This document shows positions 25,887 to 33,683 of a DNA stretch of 64,000 bases, piece after piece (positions within the stretch are counted from its first letter, which is position 1; every line of letters begins with the position of its first letter). A program made the position numbers and the translations under genes. This DNA comes from an uncultured Candidatus Melainabacteria bacterium (GTDB taxonomy: Bacteria; Cyanobacteriota; Vampirovibrionia; Gastranaerophilales; Gastranaerophilaceae). The stretch lies in NCBI GenBank assembly GCA_949902595.1, contig CATLDC010000005.1:1-64000 (forward strand), in the 5' to 3' direction. The notes under the pieces were generated by a model that was not told the DNA's origin, did no database searches, and was given only the letters and a program-made list of their open reading frames with translations.

Positions 25887-26342
25887 CTATTTTAAAGCAA
25901 CAATCATGTCAGCTTCAATACAAACTTTTCCGTCTACATAACCTACGCCGTGGCTCTTGCAGATAGGACCTTTAACCTTTGTGCATTCGATATACATATC
26001 AAATCTGTCACCAGGTCTTACAATGTTTTTGAATCTTACATTATCAACCCCTGCGTACAAAGTCAATTTGCCTTTGTATTCCGGCAATGTCATAATGATT
26101 GGAGCAGAGCACTGTGCAAGAGCTTCAAGCTGCAATACACCCGGCATTACAGGGTTGCCAGGGAAGTGACCCTGGAAAAATGCTTCGTTCATAGTAAGGT
26201 TTTTGTACCCTTTAGCATATTTACCAGGTACGCATTCTGTGATTCTGTCAACCAACAGGAACGGGTATCTGTGAGGAATCATTTCCATAATCTGCATTGT
26301 GTCAAACGTTAAAAGTTCGCCTTCTTTAATTTCTTCTGTCAT
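25887..26342 (-). CDS. fabZ: (3R)-hydroxyacyl-ACP dehydratase FabZ
   Basis: Hot-dog-fold dehydratase of the fatty-acid elongation cycle, often linked to lpxC because both draw on 3-hydroxymyristoyl-ACP. Catalytic His is in PHRYPFLLVDRI and catalytic Glu in GVLQLEALAQ; the central FFQGHFPGNPVMPG is intact. At 151 aa it has full length. It is separate from LpxC here, not fused. It is the last gene of dapB-asd-orf70-rfaE2-lpxD-lpxC-fabZ, 10 nt after lpxC, with GGAGATAA before the ATG. Confidence 0.96.
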   Translation of the reverse strand: MTEEIKEGELLTFDTMQIMEMIPHRYPFLLVDRITECVPGKYAKGYKNLTMNEAFFQGHFPGNPVMPGVLQLEALAQCSAPIIMTLPEYKGKLTLYAGVDNVRFKNIVRPGDRFDMYIECTKVKGPICKSHGVGYVDGKVCIEADMIVALK

Positions 26343-26352
26343 ATTTATCTCC

Positions 26353-27189
26353 TTATATTTTTACCAATTTGCTTTTTAAAACCTGTGCTACCTTGCAATG
26401 CACCGCATGCCCTGCTTCCTTAACCAGAATATGCACACGCATGTTAAGTGGAGAGACGCCCGTTAAGCTCAAATCACCGATTAAATCCAGAATCTTGTGC
26501 TTGATAGGCTCATGCTCTGAACGAAGCTCTGTTGTGTAGCCTTCATCTTTGAGCCCCACTGTGTTATCAATTGTCACGCCCTTTGCAAACCCGAGCATCT
26601 GGTATTTTTTCAAATCCTTGTAGAATCCGAAAGTCCGCGCCTCAATTATTTCATTCAGTTTGTCTTTATCAAAAGTCACCCAGCGCTCGCGCAAATCAGG
26701 ATGGTCGTAGTTTACGGCATAAGTTATGCGGAGCTCCTTGTCAGGAAGGATTACAAGGCTTGTTTTGCCGTTCAGGTAATAAACAGGCTCACTTACTGTG
26801 TACAAGTCCTTGTTAACCCCTTCAATACCGGCTTTTTGGAACAACTCAACCCAGACCTTGGAGCTGCCGTCAAAAATCGGCATTTCTGTTTCTGAAAGAT
26901 AAACATCAATTGAGTCAATACCGCAGATTGCGCAAGCTGCATTGAAGTGTTCACAGAGCATTACTTTGTATTTGTAATCTCCGAGCAAAGTTCTGTGCTC
27001 TTTGCTGCATAGAGTTACACAGTGGTCTGTAGAACACAAATTCTCAATACATACATTAAACGGTTTGTCAGAGCCTTTTGAAAAAATACGAACATGACCG
27101 CTTTGAGAAGGTTTAATAACCACCTCGCAGTTTTTATTCTTCATCAAGCCCTTGCCAGATGTTCTGATTTCGGTTTTTATTGTACCCAT
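26353..27189 (-). CDS. lpxC: UDP-3-O-acyl-N-acetylglucosamine deacetylase
   Basis: Zinc deacetylase for the first committed step of lipid A synthesis. Recognisable are the zinc-ligand helix CEHFNAACAICGIDSIDVYL, the EMPIFDGSSKVW segment, the second metal site HKILDLIGDLSL and the late GHAVHCKV region with the catalytic His. The 278-aa length is slightly below the proteobacterial 300. It starts one base from the lpxD stop. Its presence shows that the cell makes LPS-type lipid A. Confidence 0.95.
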   Translation of the reverse strand: MGTIKTEIRTSGKGLMKNKNCEVVIKPSQSGHVRIFSKGSDKPFNVCIENLCSTDHCVTLCSKEHRTLLGDYKYKVMLCEHFNAACAICGIDSIDVYLSETEMPIFDGSSKVWVELFQKAGIEGVNKDLYTVSEPVYYLNGKTSLVILPDKELRITYAVNYDHPDLRERWVTFDKDKLNEIIEARTFGFYKDLKKYQMLGFAKGVTIDNTVGLKDEGYTTELRSEHEPIKHKILDLIGDLSLTGVSPLNMRVHILVKEAGHAVHCKVAQVLKSKLVKI

Positions 27190-28283
27190 TAGCCTTCTGC
27201 TTGCCCTTCTTCAAAAGATCTTAGAAGCGGCTCGTACTTTTTGAATTTTGCAATCAAATCACCCGCATCCTTCATTATCTTCAATTGTTTGATAAATTCT
27301 TTTCTCGGAACAGCAGGAGCGCCTACAACAATTGATTTTGCAGGGAAGCTCTTTGTAACGCCTGCCTGTGCTGCGATAATTGTGTCGTCTCCGATGCTGA
27401 TATGGTCTGCAAGACCTGCCTGACCAGCTATAACAACGCGGTCGCCGATTACGCAGCTGCCTGCAATACCAACCTGTGATACAATCATGCAGCCTTTGCC
27501 AATACGGCAGTTGTGACCAATCATAACCAGGTCGTCAATTTTTGTGTTGTCGCCGACAACGGTGTTTTCGATTGTACCTCTGTCAATTGCAGTGTTTGCG
27601 CCAATCTCAACATTGTTTCCGATTTCAACAGAACCGATTGAAGGAATCTTGAATATAACCTGCGCAACATCGTTTTCTTTGATTTCGCCGTCTTTGCGAG
27701 CCTGCTCGATGTTGTTAGGGTTTTCTGTTACAAAGCTGAACCCGTCAGCGCCGAGTGAAACACCGTGATGAAGGATAACTTTATTTCCGACCTTAACTCT
27801 GTCACCGATGCACACAGCAGGGTGGAAGAAGCATTCTGCTCCGATTACAGCACCGTTTCCGATATAGCCGTTTGCAAGAATCTTTGTATTATCACCGATT
27901 TGAGCGTTCTCACCAACAACAACATTTGGTCCCAAAGAAACGTTCTGACCGATTTTTGCAGAAGGGTGAACTGTTGCAGTAGGATGGATACCGGAGTTCA
28001 CATGCGGTTCTTCATAAAACATTGTAATAAGCTTCATCATCGCAAGTCTTGGTCTTTCAACCTCAATAGTAGAGAAGCCGTCAATATTAACTCCCAAAGG
28101 AACAAGAGCTGCTTGAGCCTTTGTTGAACTAAGTCTTGCAATCTCGTCTTCGCCAAGCGCAAGAGCCAAAGTATTTTCATCAGCAAGAAGCGGAGGCGCA
28201 ATATTAGTAATAGCCACATCTTTTGCCTTTGAAAGCATACCGCCTGTAATTTGTGCAATCTGTTCCAGTGTGAAAGTTTTCAT
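27189..28283 (-). CDS. lpxD: UDP-3-O-acylglucosamine N-acyltransferase
   Basis: Left-handed beta-helix acyltransferase adding the second 3-hydroxyacyl chain to the lipid A precursor. An N-terminal uridine-binding domain (FTLEQIAQITGG) is followed by many hexapeptide repeats (VHPSAKIGQNVSLGPNVVVG, IGNNVEIGANTAIDRGTIENT, NCRIGKGCMIVSQVGIAG) and a C-terminal helix. The catalytic His is most likely the one in KVILHHGVSLGADGF. At 364 aa it is typical. Upstream AGGAG supports the start. Confidence 0.96.
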   Translation of the reverse strand: MKTFTLEQIAQITGGMLSKAKDVAITNIAPPLLADENTLALALGEDEIARLSSTKAQAALVPLGVNIDGFSTIEVERPRLAMMKLITMFYEEPHVNSGIHPTATVHPSAKIGQNVSLGPNVVVGENAQIGDNTKILANGYIGNGAVIGAECFFHPAVCIGDRVKVGNKVILHHGVSLGADGFSFVTENPNNIEQARKDGEIKENDVAQVIFKIPSIGSVEIGNNVEIGANTAIDRGTIENTVVGDNTKIDDLVMIGHNCRIGKGCMIVSQVGIAGSCVIGDRVVIAGQAGLADHISIGDDTIIAAQAGVTKSFPAKSIVVGAPAVPRKEFIKQLKIMKDAGDLIAKFKKYEPLLRSFEEGQAEG

Positions 28284-28294
28284 AATACACTCCT

Positions 28295-28765
28295 TTATTT
28301 ATCTAAACACTTATTAATAACGTTTGTTGTAGATTTCCCCTGAACAAAATCAATGAACTCTACTCTGATATTGTTTCTGACCACAATTTCTCTCTCCGGT
28401 AAGGTTTCAAGCGTGTAGTCCGCACCTTTTGTATAAATATCAGGTTTAATCGCTTCCAGCAAATCGGCAGGCGACTTCTCTTCAAATAATACCACATAAT
28501 CAACACAACTCAAAGCACTTAACAATTCGGCTCTGTCCTGCTCGTTATTTATTGGTCTGCCTTCACCTTTAAGAATCTTCACTGACTTATCGGAATTGAG
28601 CATGACAATCGAATAATCAGCAAGCGACTTTGTCTTCTGCAAATATCTTACATGCCCGACATGCAAAATATCAAAGCACCCGTTTGTTGCGGCAAAAGTC
28701 TTACCCTCATTTTGTGCTGACCGTACTATATTTATTATTTCTTTTTGTGAAACAAGTCTACCCAC
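28295..28765 (-). CDS. rfaE2: D-glycero-beta-D-manno-heptose 1-phosphate adenylyltransferase
   Basis: Nucleotidyltransferase (RfaE2, the C-terminal half of HldE) that makes ADP-heptose for the LPS inner core. The ATP-binding TNGCFDILHVGHVRYLQ with the HxGH motif is clear, followed by NSDKSVKILKGEGRPI and KGADYTLETLPE. It is a stand-alone 156-aa domain; the HldE kinase half is absent from the window. Placement between orf70 and lpxD supports an envelope role. Glycerol-3-phosphate cytidylyltransferase-like proteins share the motif, but the GRPIN and KGADY blocks favour RfaE2. Confidence 0.9.
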   Translation of the reverse strand: MGRLVSQKEIINIVRSAQNEGKTFAATNGCFDILHVGHVRYLQKTKSLADYSIVMLNSDKSVKILKGEGRPINNEQDRAELLSALSCVDYVVLFEEKSPADLLEAIKPDIYTKGADYTLETLPEREIVVRNNIRVEFIDFVQGKSTTNVINKCLDK

Positions 28766-28767
28766 AG

Positions 28768-28980
28768 CTATCCGTTTCCTCTTATGTTATCAATTGCTAA
28801 TTGAATACTGTCTTTGATTCTTTCAAAAGCTTCCGCTGGCGACTCTATATAAAATTTCTTTTCCAGAGGAAGTTCTTTTGGAAGAACACCTGATTTTTCA
28901 ATTTCCAATTTTGCTTTTTTTATTTTGCGCTCTGTCGGACGGACAGACGCAAATTTGTCTGCTATTTTTGCTACTTTCAT
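28768..28980 (-). CDS. Small hypothetical protein in the lipid A operon (70 aa)
   Basis: Not recognised. A 70-residue, lysine-rich, soluble protein (KVAKIADKFASVRPTERKIKKAKLEIEKSG) ending in an amphipathic helix. It sits between asd and rfaE2 with gaps of 15 and 2 nt and has AAGGAAAAG before the ATG, so it is probably translated. No signal or membrane segment is seen. Confidence 0.65.
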   Translation of the reverse strand: MKVAKIADKFASVRPTERKIKKAKLEIEKSGVLPKELPLEKKFYIESPAEAFERIKDSIQLAIDNIRGNG

Positions 28981-28995
28981 TCCAGCTTTTCCTTC

Positions 28996-30024
28996 TTATT
29001 TATTGCCAAATAAACCCATTTCAATAACTTTTTTACATATTCTAACGGTGTTAAGTGCAGCACCTATTCTGAGGTTATCTGCAACACACCAGAGAGAAAT
29101 TCCGTTATTGAACGCTAAATTTCTTCTTATACGTCCGACGAACACAGGGTCAACCCCGCTTGCATCTCTTGTTGTCGGGTATTCAAAGTTATCAGGATTA
29201 TCTATAACCTTTATTCCATAGGCTGTTTCTAGAATAGAACGCACTTCTTCAGGGCTGATATTTTCTTCAAACTCAATATCAACAGCCTCGCTGTGACCGT
29301 TAAACACCGGAACACGAGCTGCTGTACAAGAAATCGGAGTCTCTTCATCAAGGTGCAAAATCTTTTTGGTCTCGTTAACCACCTTCATTTCTTCTTTTGT
29401 GTACCCGTTGTCGCAGAACACGTCAATCTGCGGGATAACGTTGAACGAAATCGGCTTTTTGAAACACTTGTTTTCAAACGGCTTGCCCTCAAGATTGGCA
29501 ACAGTGTCTTCTCTAAGCTCGTTTATTGCAGCAAGCCCTGCACCTGAAACAGCCTGATATGTAGATACGATAAGTCTTTTAATCTTAGCTTTTTCATGTA
29601 AAGGCTTAAGCACAAGCATCAACTGTGAAGTTGAGCAGTTGGGATTTGCAATAATTCCTTTATGCTTTCTCAAATCCTCGTCATTCACCCCTGCTATAAC
29701 GAGCGGAACGTCTTTTTCCATTCTGAAAGCTGATGAGTTGTCAATGATAAGCCCGCCGCGCTTTACAATCTCAGGAGCAAACTTTTGGCTTGTAGAGCCG
29801 CCTGCTGAAGCCATAACAATATCAATACCTTCAAAAACCTCAGGTGTAGCTTCTTCTACAGTATATTCTTTCCCTTGGAATGTTAATTTTGTGCCTGCAC
29901 TCTTTGCACTTGATAAGAATTTTATGGATTCAAACTCAACCTTCAATTCATCTGTAATCTTCGTAATTTCTCTTCCAACAACACCTGTTGCACCAAGAAT
30001 CGCAATTTTAGGTTTTCTTTCCAT
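28996..30024 (-). CDS. asd: Aspartate-semialdehyde dehydrogenase
   Basis: NADPH enzyme reducing aspartyl phosphate to the semialdehyde at the branch to lysine, DAP, threonine and methionine. It shows ILGATGVVGREI, the FLSSAKSAG loop, the catalytic Cys in IANPNCSTSQL (about residue 130), the QAVSGAG block and RVPVFNGHSEAV with the substrate-binding region. At 342 aa it has the usual length. It is 6 nt behind dapB, feeding the same pathway. Confidence 0.96.
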   Translation of the reverse strand: MERKPKIAILGATGVVGREITKITDELKVEFESIKFLSSAKSAGTKLTFQGKEYTVEEATPEVFEGIDIVMASAGGSTSQKFAPEIVKRGGLIIDNSSAFRMEKDVPLVIAGVNDEDLRKHKGIIANPNCSTSQLMLVLKPLHEKAKIKRLIVSTYQAVSGAGLAAINELREDTVANLEGKPFENKCFKKPISFNVIPQIDVFCDNGYTKEEMKVVNETKKILHLDEETPISCTAARVPVFNGHSEAVDIEFEENISPEEVRSILETAYGIKVIDNPDNFEYPTTRDASGVDPVFVGRIRRNLAFNNGISLWCVADNLRIGAALNTVRICKKVIEMGLFGNK

Positions 30025-30030
30025 CTTTGA

Positions 30031-30783
30031 CTAGTCCTCCATAATCTTTTCAAGCCCGTATACAAAGTTTTTGTTTTCACAAACATATCTAACCGCCATC
30101 AAAACCCCGTTCATGTAGCATTCACGGTTCATTGAGTCGTGTCTTATCGTAAGAATCTGCCCGCTAGAGCCGAACAAAACTTCCTGGGAAGCAATGTAGC
30201 CCGGCATGCGCACAGAATGAATATGAATATTGTTATAAGATTTCCCGCCGCGCGCGCCCTTTATAGTTTCAACTTCAGGGCAGTTACCTGTTGTAAAGTT
30301 AGCATTTTCTCCTGCCATCATAAGCGCTGTTTTTACAGCAGTACCGGAAGGCGCATCCTTTTTCTGGTTGTGGTGAAGCTCAATGATTTCAGCATTATCA
30401 AAGTACTTGGAAGCCATTTGCGCAAACTTCATCATAAGCACAGCACCTGTAGAAAAATTCGGAGCAATAAGACAAGAAACGCCCTTTGTTTCAGAAAGCT
30501 TCTTTAACTCCTCAATCTGCTCGTCAGCCAAACCGGTTGTACCAATTACAATATTAATCCCGTTATTCAGACAGTAAAGCGCGTTCTCATAAATCGACTT
30601 AGGCTGGGTAAAATCAACCAGAACATCGATATTCACAGACTCTTTCGCATCTTTTATAGAAGCAAATTCACCATCAAATATATCAATCTTAGCAACAAGA
30701 GTCATGTCCTCTGCATTATTCACAGCCCTTACAACTTCCTGCCCCATTTTGCCGTTAGCACCGCATACTGCCACATTAATCAT
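30031..30783 (-). CDS. dapB: 4-hydroxy-tetrahydrodipicolinate reductase
   Basis: NAD(P)H enzyme of the lysine/DAP pathway. The N-terminal VAVCGANGKMGQEVV binds the cofactor. FTQP, GTTGL, the catalytic ELHHNQKKDAPSGTA and the final VRYVCENKNFVYGLEKIM are all diagnostic. At 250 aa it is typical. It is the first gene of the large minus-strand operon that runs through asd to the lipid A genes, with GGGAGGG before ATG and a TATAAT-like box about 35 nt upstream. Confidence 0.96.
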   Translation of the reverse strand: MINVAVCGANGKMGQEVVRAVNNAEDMTLVAKIDIFDGEFASIKDAKESVNIDVLVDFTQPKSIYENALYCLNNGINIVIGTTGLADEQIEELKKLSETKGVSCLIAPNFSTGAVLMMKFAQMASKYFDNAEIIELHHNQKKDAPSGTAVKTALMMAGENANFTTGNCPEVETIKGARGGKSYNNIHIHSVRMPGYIASQEVLFGSSGQILTIRHDSMNRECYMNGVLMAVRYVCENKNFVYGLEKIMED

Positions 30784-30873
30784 TTTAAAACCCTCCCATA
30801 TTGAGTACGAGAATTATACAACAAAAACATTCTGATTTAAAGCATCGAGATTTTGCGCTGGTTTCAGCCCTCT

Positions 30874-30893
30874 TTTGTAAAGATTTGTAACAA
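30874..30893 (+). repeat. 20-bp intergenic element, copy B
   Basis: Identical to copy A at 22695-22714. It lies upstream of the small-RNA candidate; a TTGTAA inside it stands 18 bp from TATAAA at 30899-30904, so it may act as a distal promoter. Confidence 0.5.
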
Positions 30894-30928
30894 TTTTATA
30901 TAAAATTGATATAAAAGCGTTATTAATT

Positions 30929-31028
30929 CTGAGAATGTGGAATTATATAAGTATAATCTCTTTTCTTTATTTTCTCCTCCACTCCTTTATCTAACGTGAG
31001 TTAATGCCGCAACTGATTGCGGCTTTTT
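30929..31028 (+). ncRNA. Candidate small RNA with anti-Shine-Dalgarno tract
   Basis: CTGAGA (30929-30934), 17 bp and TATAAT (30952-30957) form a good promoter. A transcript of about 65 nt from near 30964 would end at a perfect terminator: GCCGCAA-CTGA-TTGCGGC then TTTTT (31006-31028). There is no ORF inside. An unpaired pyrimidine tract, CTCCTCCACTCC (30974-30985), is complementary to ribosome-binding sequences, as in small RNAs that block translation. The flanking genes both point the other way, so the unit is free-standing. It recalls cyanobacterial Yfr1 in concept only; the exact Yfr1 motif is absent. Confidence 0.65.
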
Positions 31029-31051
31029 GTTTGTGGGAGCGAGAAAAAAAT

Positions 31052-32233
31052 TTACAGCGAGCATTTCTGCAAATACAGCTTCAAATCAGCCACTCTTGAA
31101 TCAACACAGTTAATCACTTCGCGCATTTGAGCCTCAAGAAGTTTTGGACCCTTAAAGCATGTATGGAAAAACAGGATAGTGGAAGTGCAAGCCACAAGCT
31201 CGTTTTTCAGCTCCAAAATCTTGTTATAAATCAGAGGGTCAACAATTTCCTTGTTTTCACAAAGCACTGTAAAAATATCCCCGAGCCACCATTGAACTTC
31301 CTCAACATTATTAGCCTTTAGCCCCTTGAGTGCGCTTTTTAAGTAAGATAGAATCTTAGAATAAACTTCAACCAGCTTTTCTTTCTTCTTAGGAAGCACT
31401 TTCTTGAAGTAGTCCATTGTCTGGTTGTAGCCAATGTTGATAAGATTTCGACGCGCATCTTTGTTCAGGTTGAAATCAGCAAAAAAGATATCGCCCGTAT
31501 TTATTCTAACGCAGTCATACCGGTCGTTCTGCCCGTAGAGTTCTGTCACAAAACCGGTTGCAACATCTGTCACACAGCTGTAAATTGTGTTTATGAAAGA
31601 AATCGGATTCTTTTCATCCTTGCTGTAATCCCCTTCAAGCCTAAATTCCAGAATCCGGCTTTCTGACTTGTCCAGCGTCTCTGAAAGCCGCCACATTGGA
31701 GAAGCTTTCTGCAAGTCACCGTCTACAAGGTAGGATTCATTGTACTTGTAAGGTGCCATGAGTCCCGGCATGCTTGATGAAATCTTGATTGCCTGCGCGA
31801 TTTCGAAATCAGGGGTTTCTGAATCTGAAAACTCCTGGGGTTCAAATTTTGTAAGGTCGGTCGTAATTATTACGAGCTTTTTCTCAATATCTTTGAACGA
31901 AACATTTTTCCTGCCCACATTTACGACCTTGTTTGAGAGCAGCTCATTAAGCCAATCCTGAAAAATTTCGCCCTTACTGATAGCAAAAGCTTTACCGAGC
32001 CCGAGGTGGATGTCTTTAAATAGGTCAAAATTAACCTTCATAAACAGATTTTCAAGCTCATAAGACTTGTATCCGCAGGCAATAAGCGCTGCAATAATCG
32101 CCCCCACAGAAGAGCCGGCAATAATATCGTATTCCACACCGAGTTCTTCCAGCGCTCTTATTGTACCTATATAAGCCATACCTCTTATTGCTCCGCCGCC
32201 GAACAGGCAGGTGTATTTCAAAGGATTAGTCAT
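31052..32233 (-). CDS. Patatin-like phospholipase
   Basis: Lipid acyl hydrolase of the patatin/RssA type with a Ser-Asp dyad. The oxyanion loop GGGAIRGMAY (about residues 12-21), the nucleophile elbow GSSVG (about 41-45) and the catalytic Asp in YLVDGDLQ (about 173) are all intact. A C-terminal extension of about 180 residues, helical and cysteine-containing, is longer than in small RssA-type proteins. No signal peptide is present, so it acts in the cytoplasm or is exported by another route. Its start overlaps the upstream membrane-protein gene by 8 nt, giving a three-gene unit. Confidence 0.88.
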   Translation of the reverse strand: MTNPLKYTCLFGGGAIRGMAYIGTIRALEELGVEYDIIAGSSVGAIIAALIACGYKSYELENLFMKVNFDLFKDIHLGLGKAFAISKGEIFQDWLNELLSNKVVNVGRKNVSFKDIEKKLVIITTDLTKFEPQEFSDSETPDFEIAQAIKISSSMPGLMAPYKYNESYLVDGDLQKASPMWRLSETLDKSESRILEFRLEGDYSKDEKNPISFINTIYSCVTDVATGFVTELYGQNDRYDCVRINTGDIFFADFNLNKDARRNLINIGYNQTMDYFKKVLPKKKEKLVEVYSKILSYLKSALKGLKANNVEEVQWWLGDIFTVLCENKEIVDPLIYNKILELKNELVACTSTILFFHTCFKGPKLLEAQMREVINCVDSRVADLKLYLQKCSL

Positions 32234-33683
32234 TTTTTATAAAACTCCCCGTATGTTTAAACATGTTTTCTCTATAATAATCAATATCCTCTACAGGTGC
32301 AAGGTCATGGTGAAAAATATTTGCATTTTTCTTAACAAAAACTCCGCACAAACTCCCTGTATAAAGATGTTCCCAGTCTTTCTCCTTATTAAGCGCCGCG
32401 TATGCAGGATCAAACTTTTCCACCATCACGATTTCAGTCGGATAATCGTCAAGAGCCTTGCGCCATCCGTCTCTTTTGTTGCAGAAGTCCAGCAAATCAT
32501 CCAGAGTCTTCTGGTAATAAACCTCCTCATACCTTCCGTCCATGTAGATTAAGTTTTCAGGATAAAGCTTATAGGAAACATAGCTTCCCATCTCAAACGG
32601 CACAAGAATGTTGCCTTTAATCTTGTTTATTTTCAGGTATTCCACCTCTTTTAGAGGAAAGGTAGAAAAAGTTGCACGCGGTACATTTATTGAATAAAGC
32701 GGAATCGAGCATGCCAGCACAATTATGACTACTGCAAGAATCCTCTCAAGTTTTTCTAATACAACAGGAAGTGCGCAGTACATGAATAGCACAACAAGTG
32801 AGATTCCAAGCATTTTGATATGCGCAAGCCCCATGTAGAGCGCAAGAGCCAGAACCACATACTGTATTAAATCAAAACTCTTGTTTTTTATATCCGAATA
32901 GATTTTGTACCCGAGAATCAAAGCCATAACAACAAGCACAGGCAAGAAGTAAGCAAAATGGTACGCCTGAAACACGTCATACCACTCGAAGATAAAATCA
33001 CGTCTCATTGTGGCAGCAAAGAACAGAAATGCTATGTATTTTATTCCGTAAGGATTTATAACAAGCACTGCTATTGAGGTTAAAAGCGAGCCCCAGAGTT
33101 CTTTGGCCGGTTTTCGTTCAAACGTGAGTCCGAGAGCATAGATAAATGCGATTCCAAGCCCTGAAACAACGCCGCCATGCAGATTATTCCAGATAACAGT
33201 AAGAGCCGGAAGAATCCATATCCATTTTGTTTTATCCTCCCGATATTTTTCAAGAAGAAAGATAAATACAGCAAGAAAAAAGAAGCTAAACGCCTGACAC
33301 CTTATTAGAGCGCCGTTTGTGTGGTGAATCATTACCAGAAAAAGCGCAACAGGAATAAGCGAAATTGTTTTTCTTGTTTTCAGAATAAAATAGGTAGTTC
33401 CAAAGAAGAGCAGGGAGTTCAAAAGAATCAGCCCGCCTGCGCCCAGAGTTTTCAAAAACCCGTAGAACACAACACCGGAGCCCCATTCGTGGTCGAACCA
33501 TTTGTGGGTTTCTGTGTAAGAAAACGGGCAATGGGTTAGAATCTTGCCGGTTTTGAAGAAAATCTCTCCGACCTCAAGCCTTGCAAACAAATCGTAGTCA
33601 TAGTCTGTAATCAAACAGGTGAGAAACATTGAGAGCAAAAATATTAGGAGCATCAGGAGTCTGTTTCGTGTCATTTTCCCCAC
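32226..33683 (-). CDS. Multi-spanning membrane protein, tandem paralogue 2
   Basis: About ten hydrophobic helices and a C-terminal soluble domain of about 110 residues. It is clearly paralogous to the upstream gene: both have ITDYDYDLFARLEVGE-type N-termini, FDHEWGSGVVFY, NNLHGGVVSGLG and YMDGRYEEVY. The acidic DYDYD loop after the first helix resembles GT-C glycosyltransferases, so a polyprenyl-sugar transferase or glycan polymerase is possible; the family is otherwise unnamed to me. The start is taken as GTG 33683, 6 nt after GGGAGGA and overlapping the upstream stop by 1 nt (TAGTG); ATG 33674 is the alternative. Confidence 0.7.
   Translation of the reverse strand: MGKMTRNRLLMLLIFLLSMFLTCLITDYDYDLFARLEVGEIFFKTGKILTHCPFSYTETHKWFDHEWGSGVVFYGFLKTLGAGGLILLNSLLFFGTTYFILKTRKTISLIPVALFLVMIHHTNGALIRCQAFSFFFLAVFIFLLEKYREDKTKWIWILPALTVIWNNLHGGVVSGLGIAFIYALGLTFERKPAKELWGSLLTSIAVLVINPYGIKYIAFLFFAATMRRDFIFEWYDVFQAYHFAYFLPVLVVMALILGYKIYSDIKNKSFDLIQYVVLALALYMGLAHIKMLGISLVVLFMYCALPVVLEKLERILAVVIIVLACSIPLYSINVPRATFSTFPLKEVEYLKINKIKGNILVPFEMGSYVSYKLYPENLIYMDGRYEEVYYQKTLDDLLDFCNKRDGWRKALDDYPTEIVMVEKFDPAYAALNKEKDWEHLYTGSLCGVFVKKNANIFHHDLAPVEDIDYYRENMFKHTGSFIKND

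Noticed and set aside
25887..27189. LpxC-FabZ fusion, as in Bacteroidetes
   Set aside because: There are separate stop and start codons with a 10-nt gap; two independent genes.
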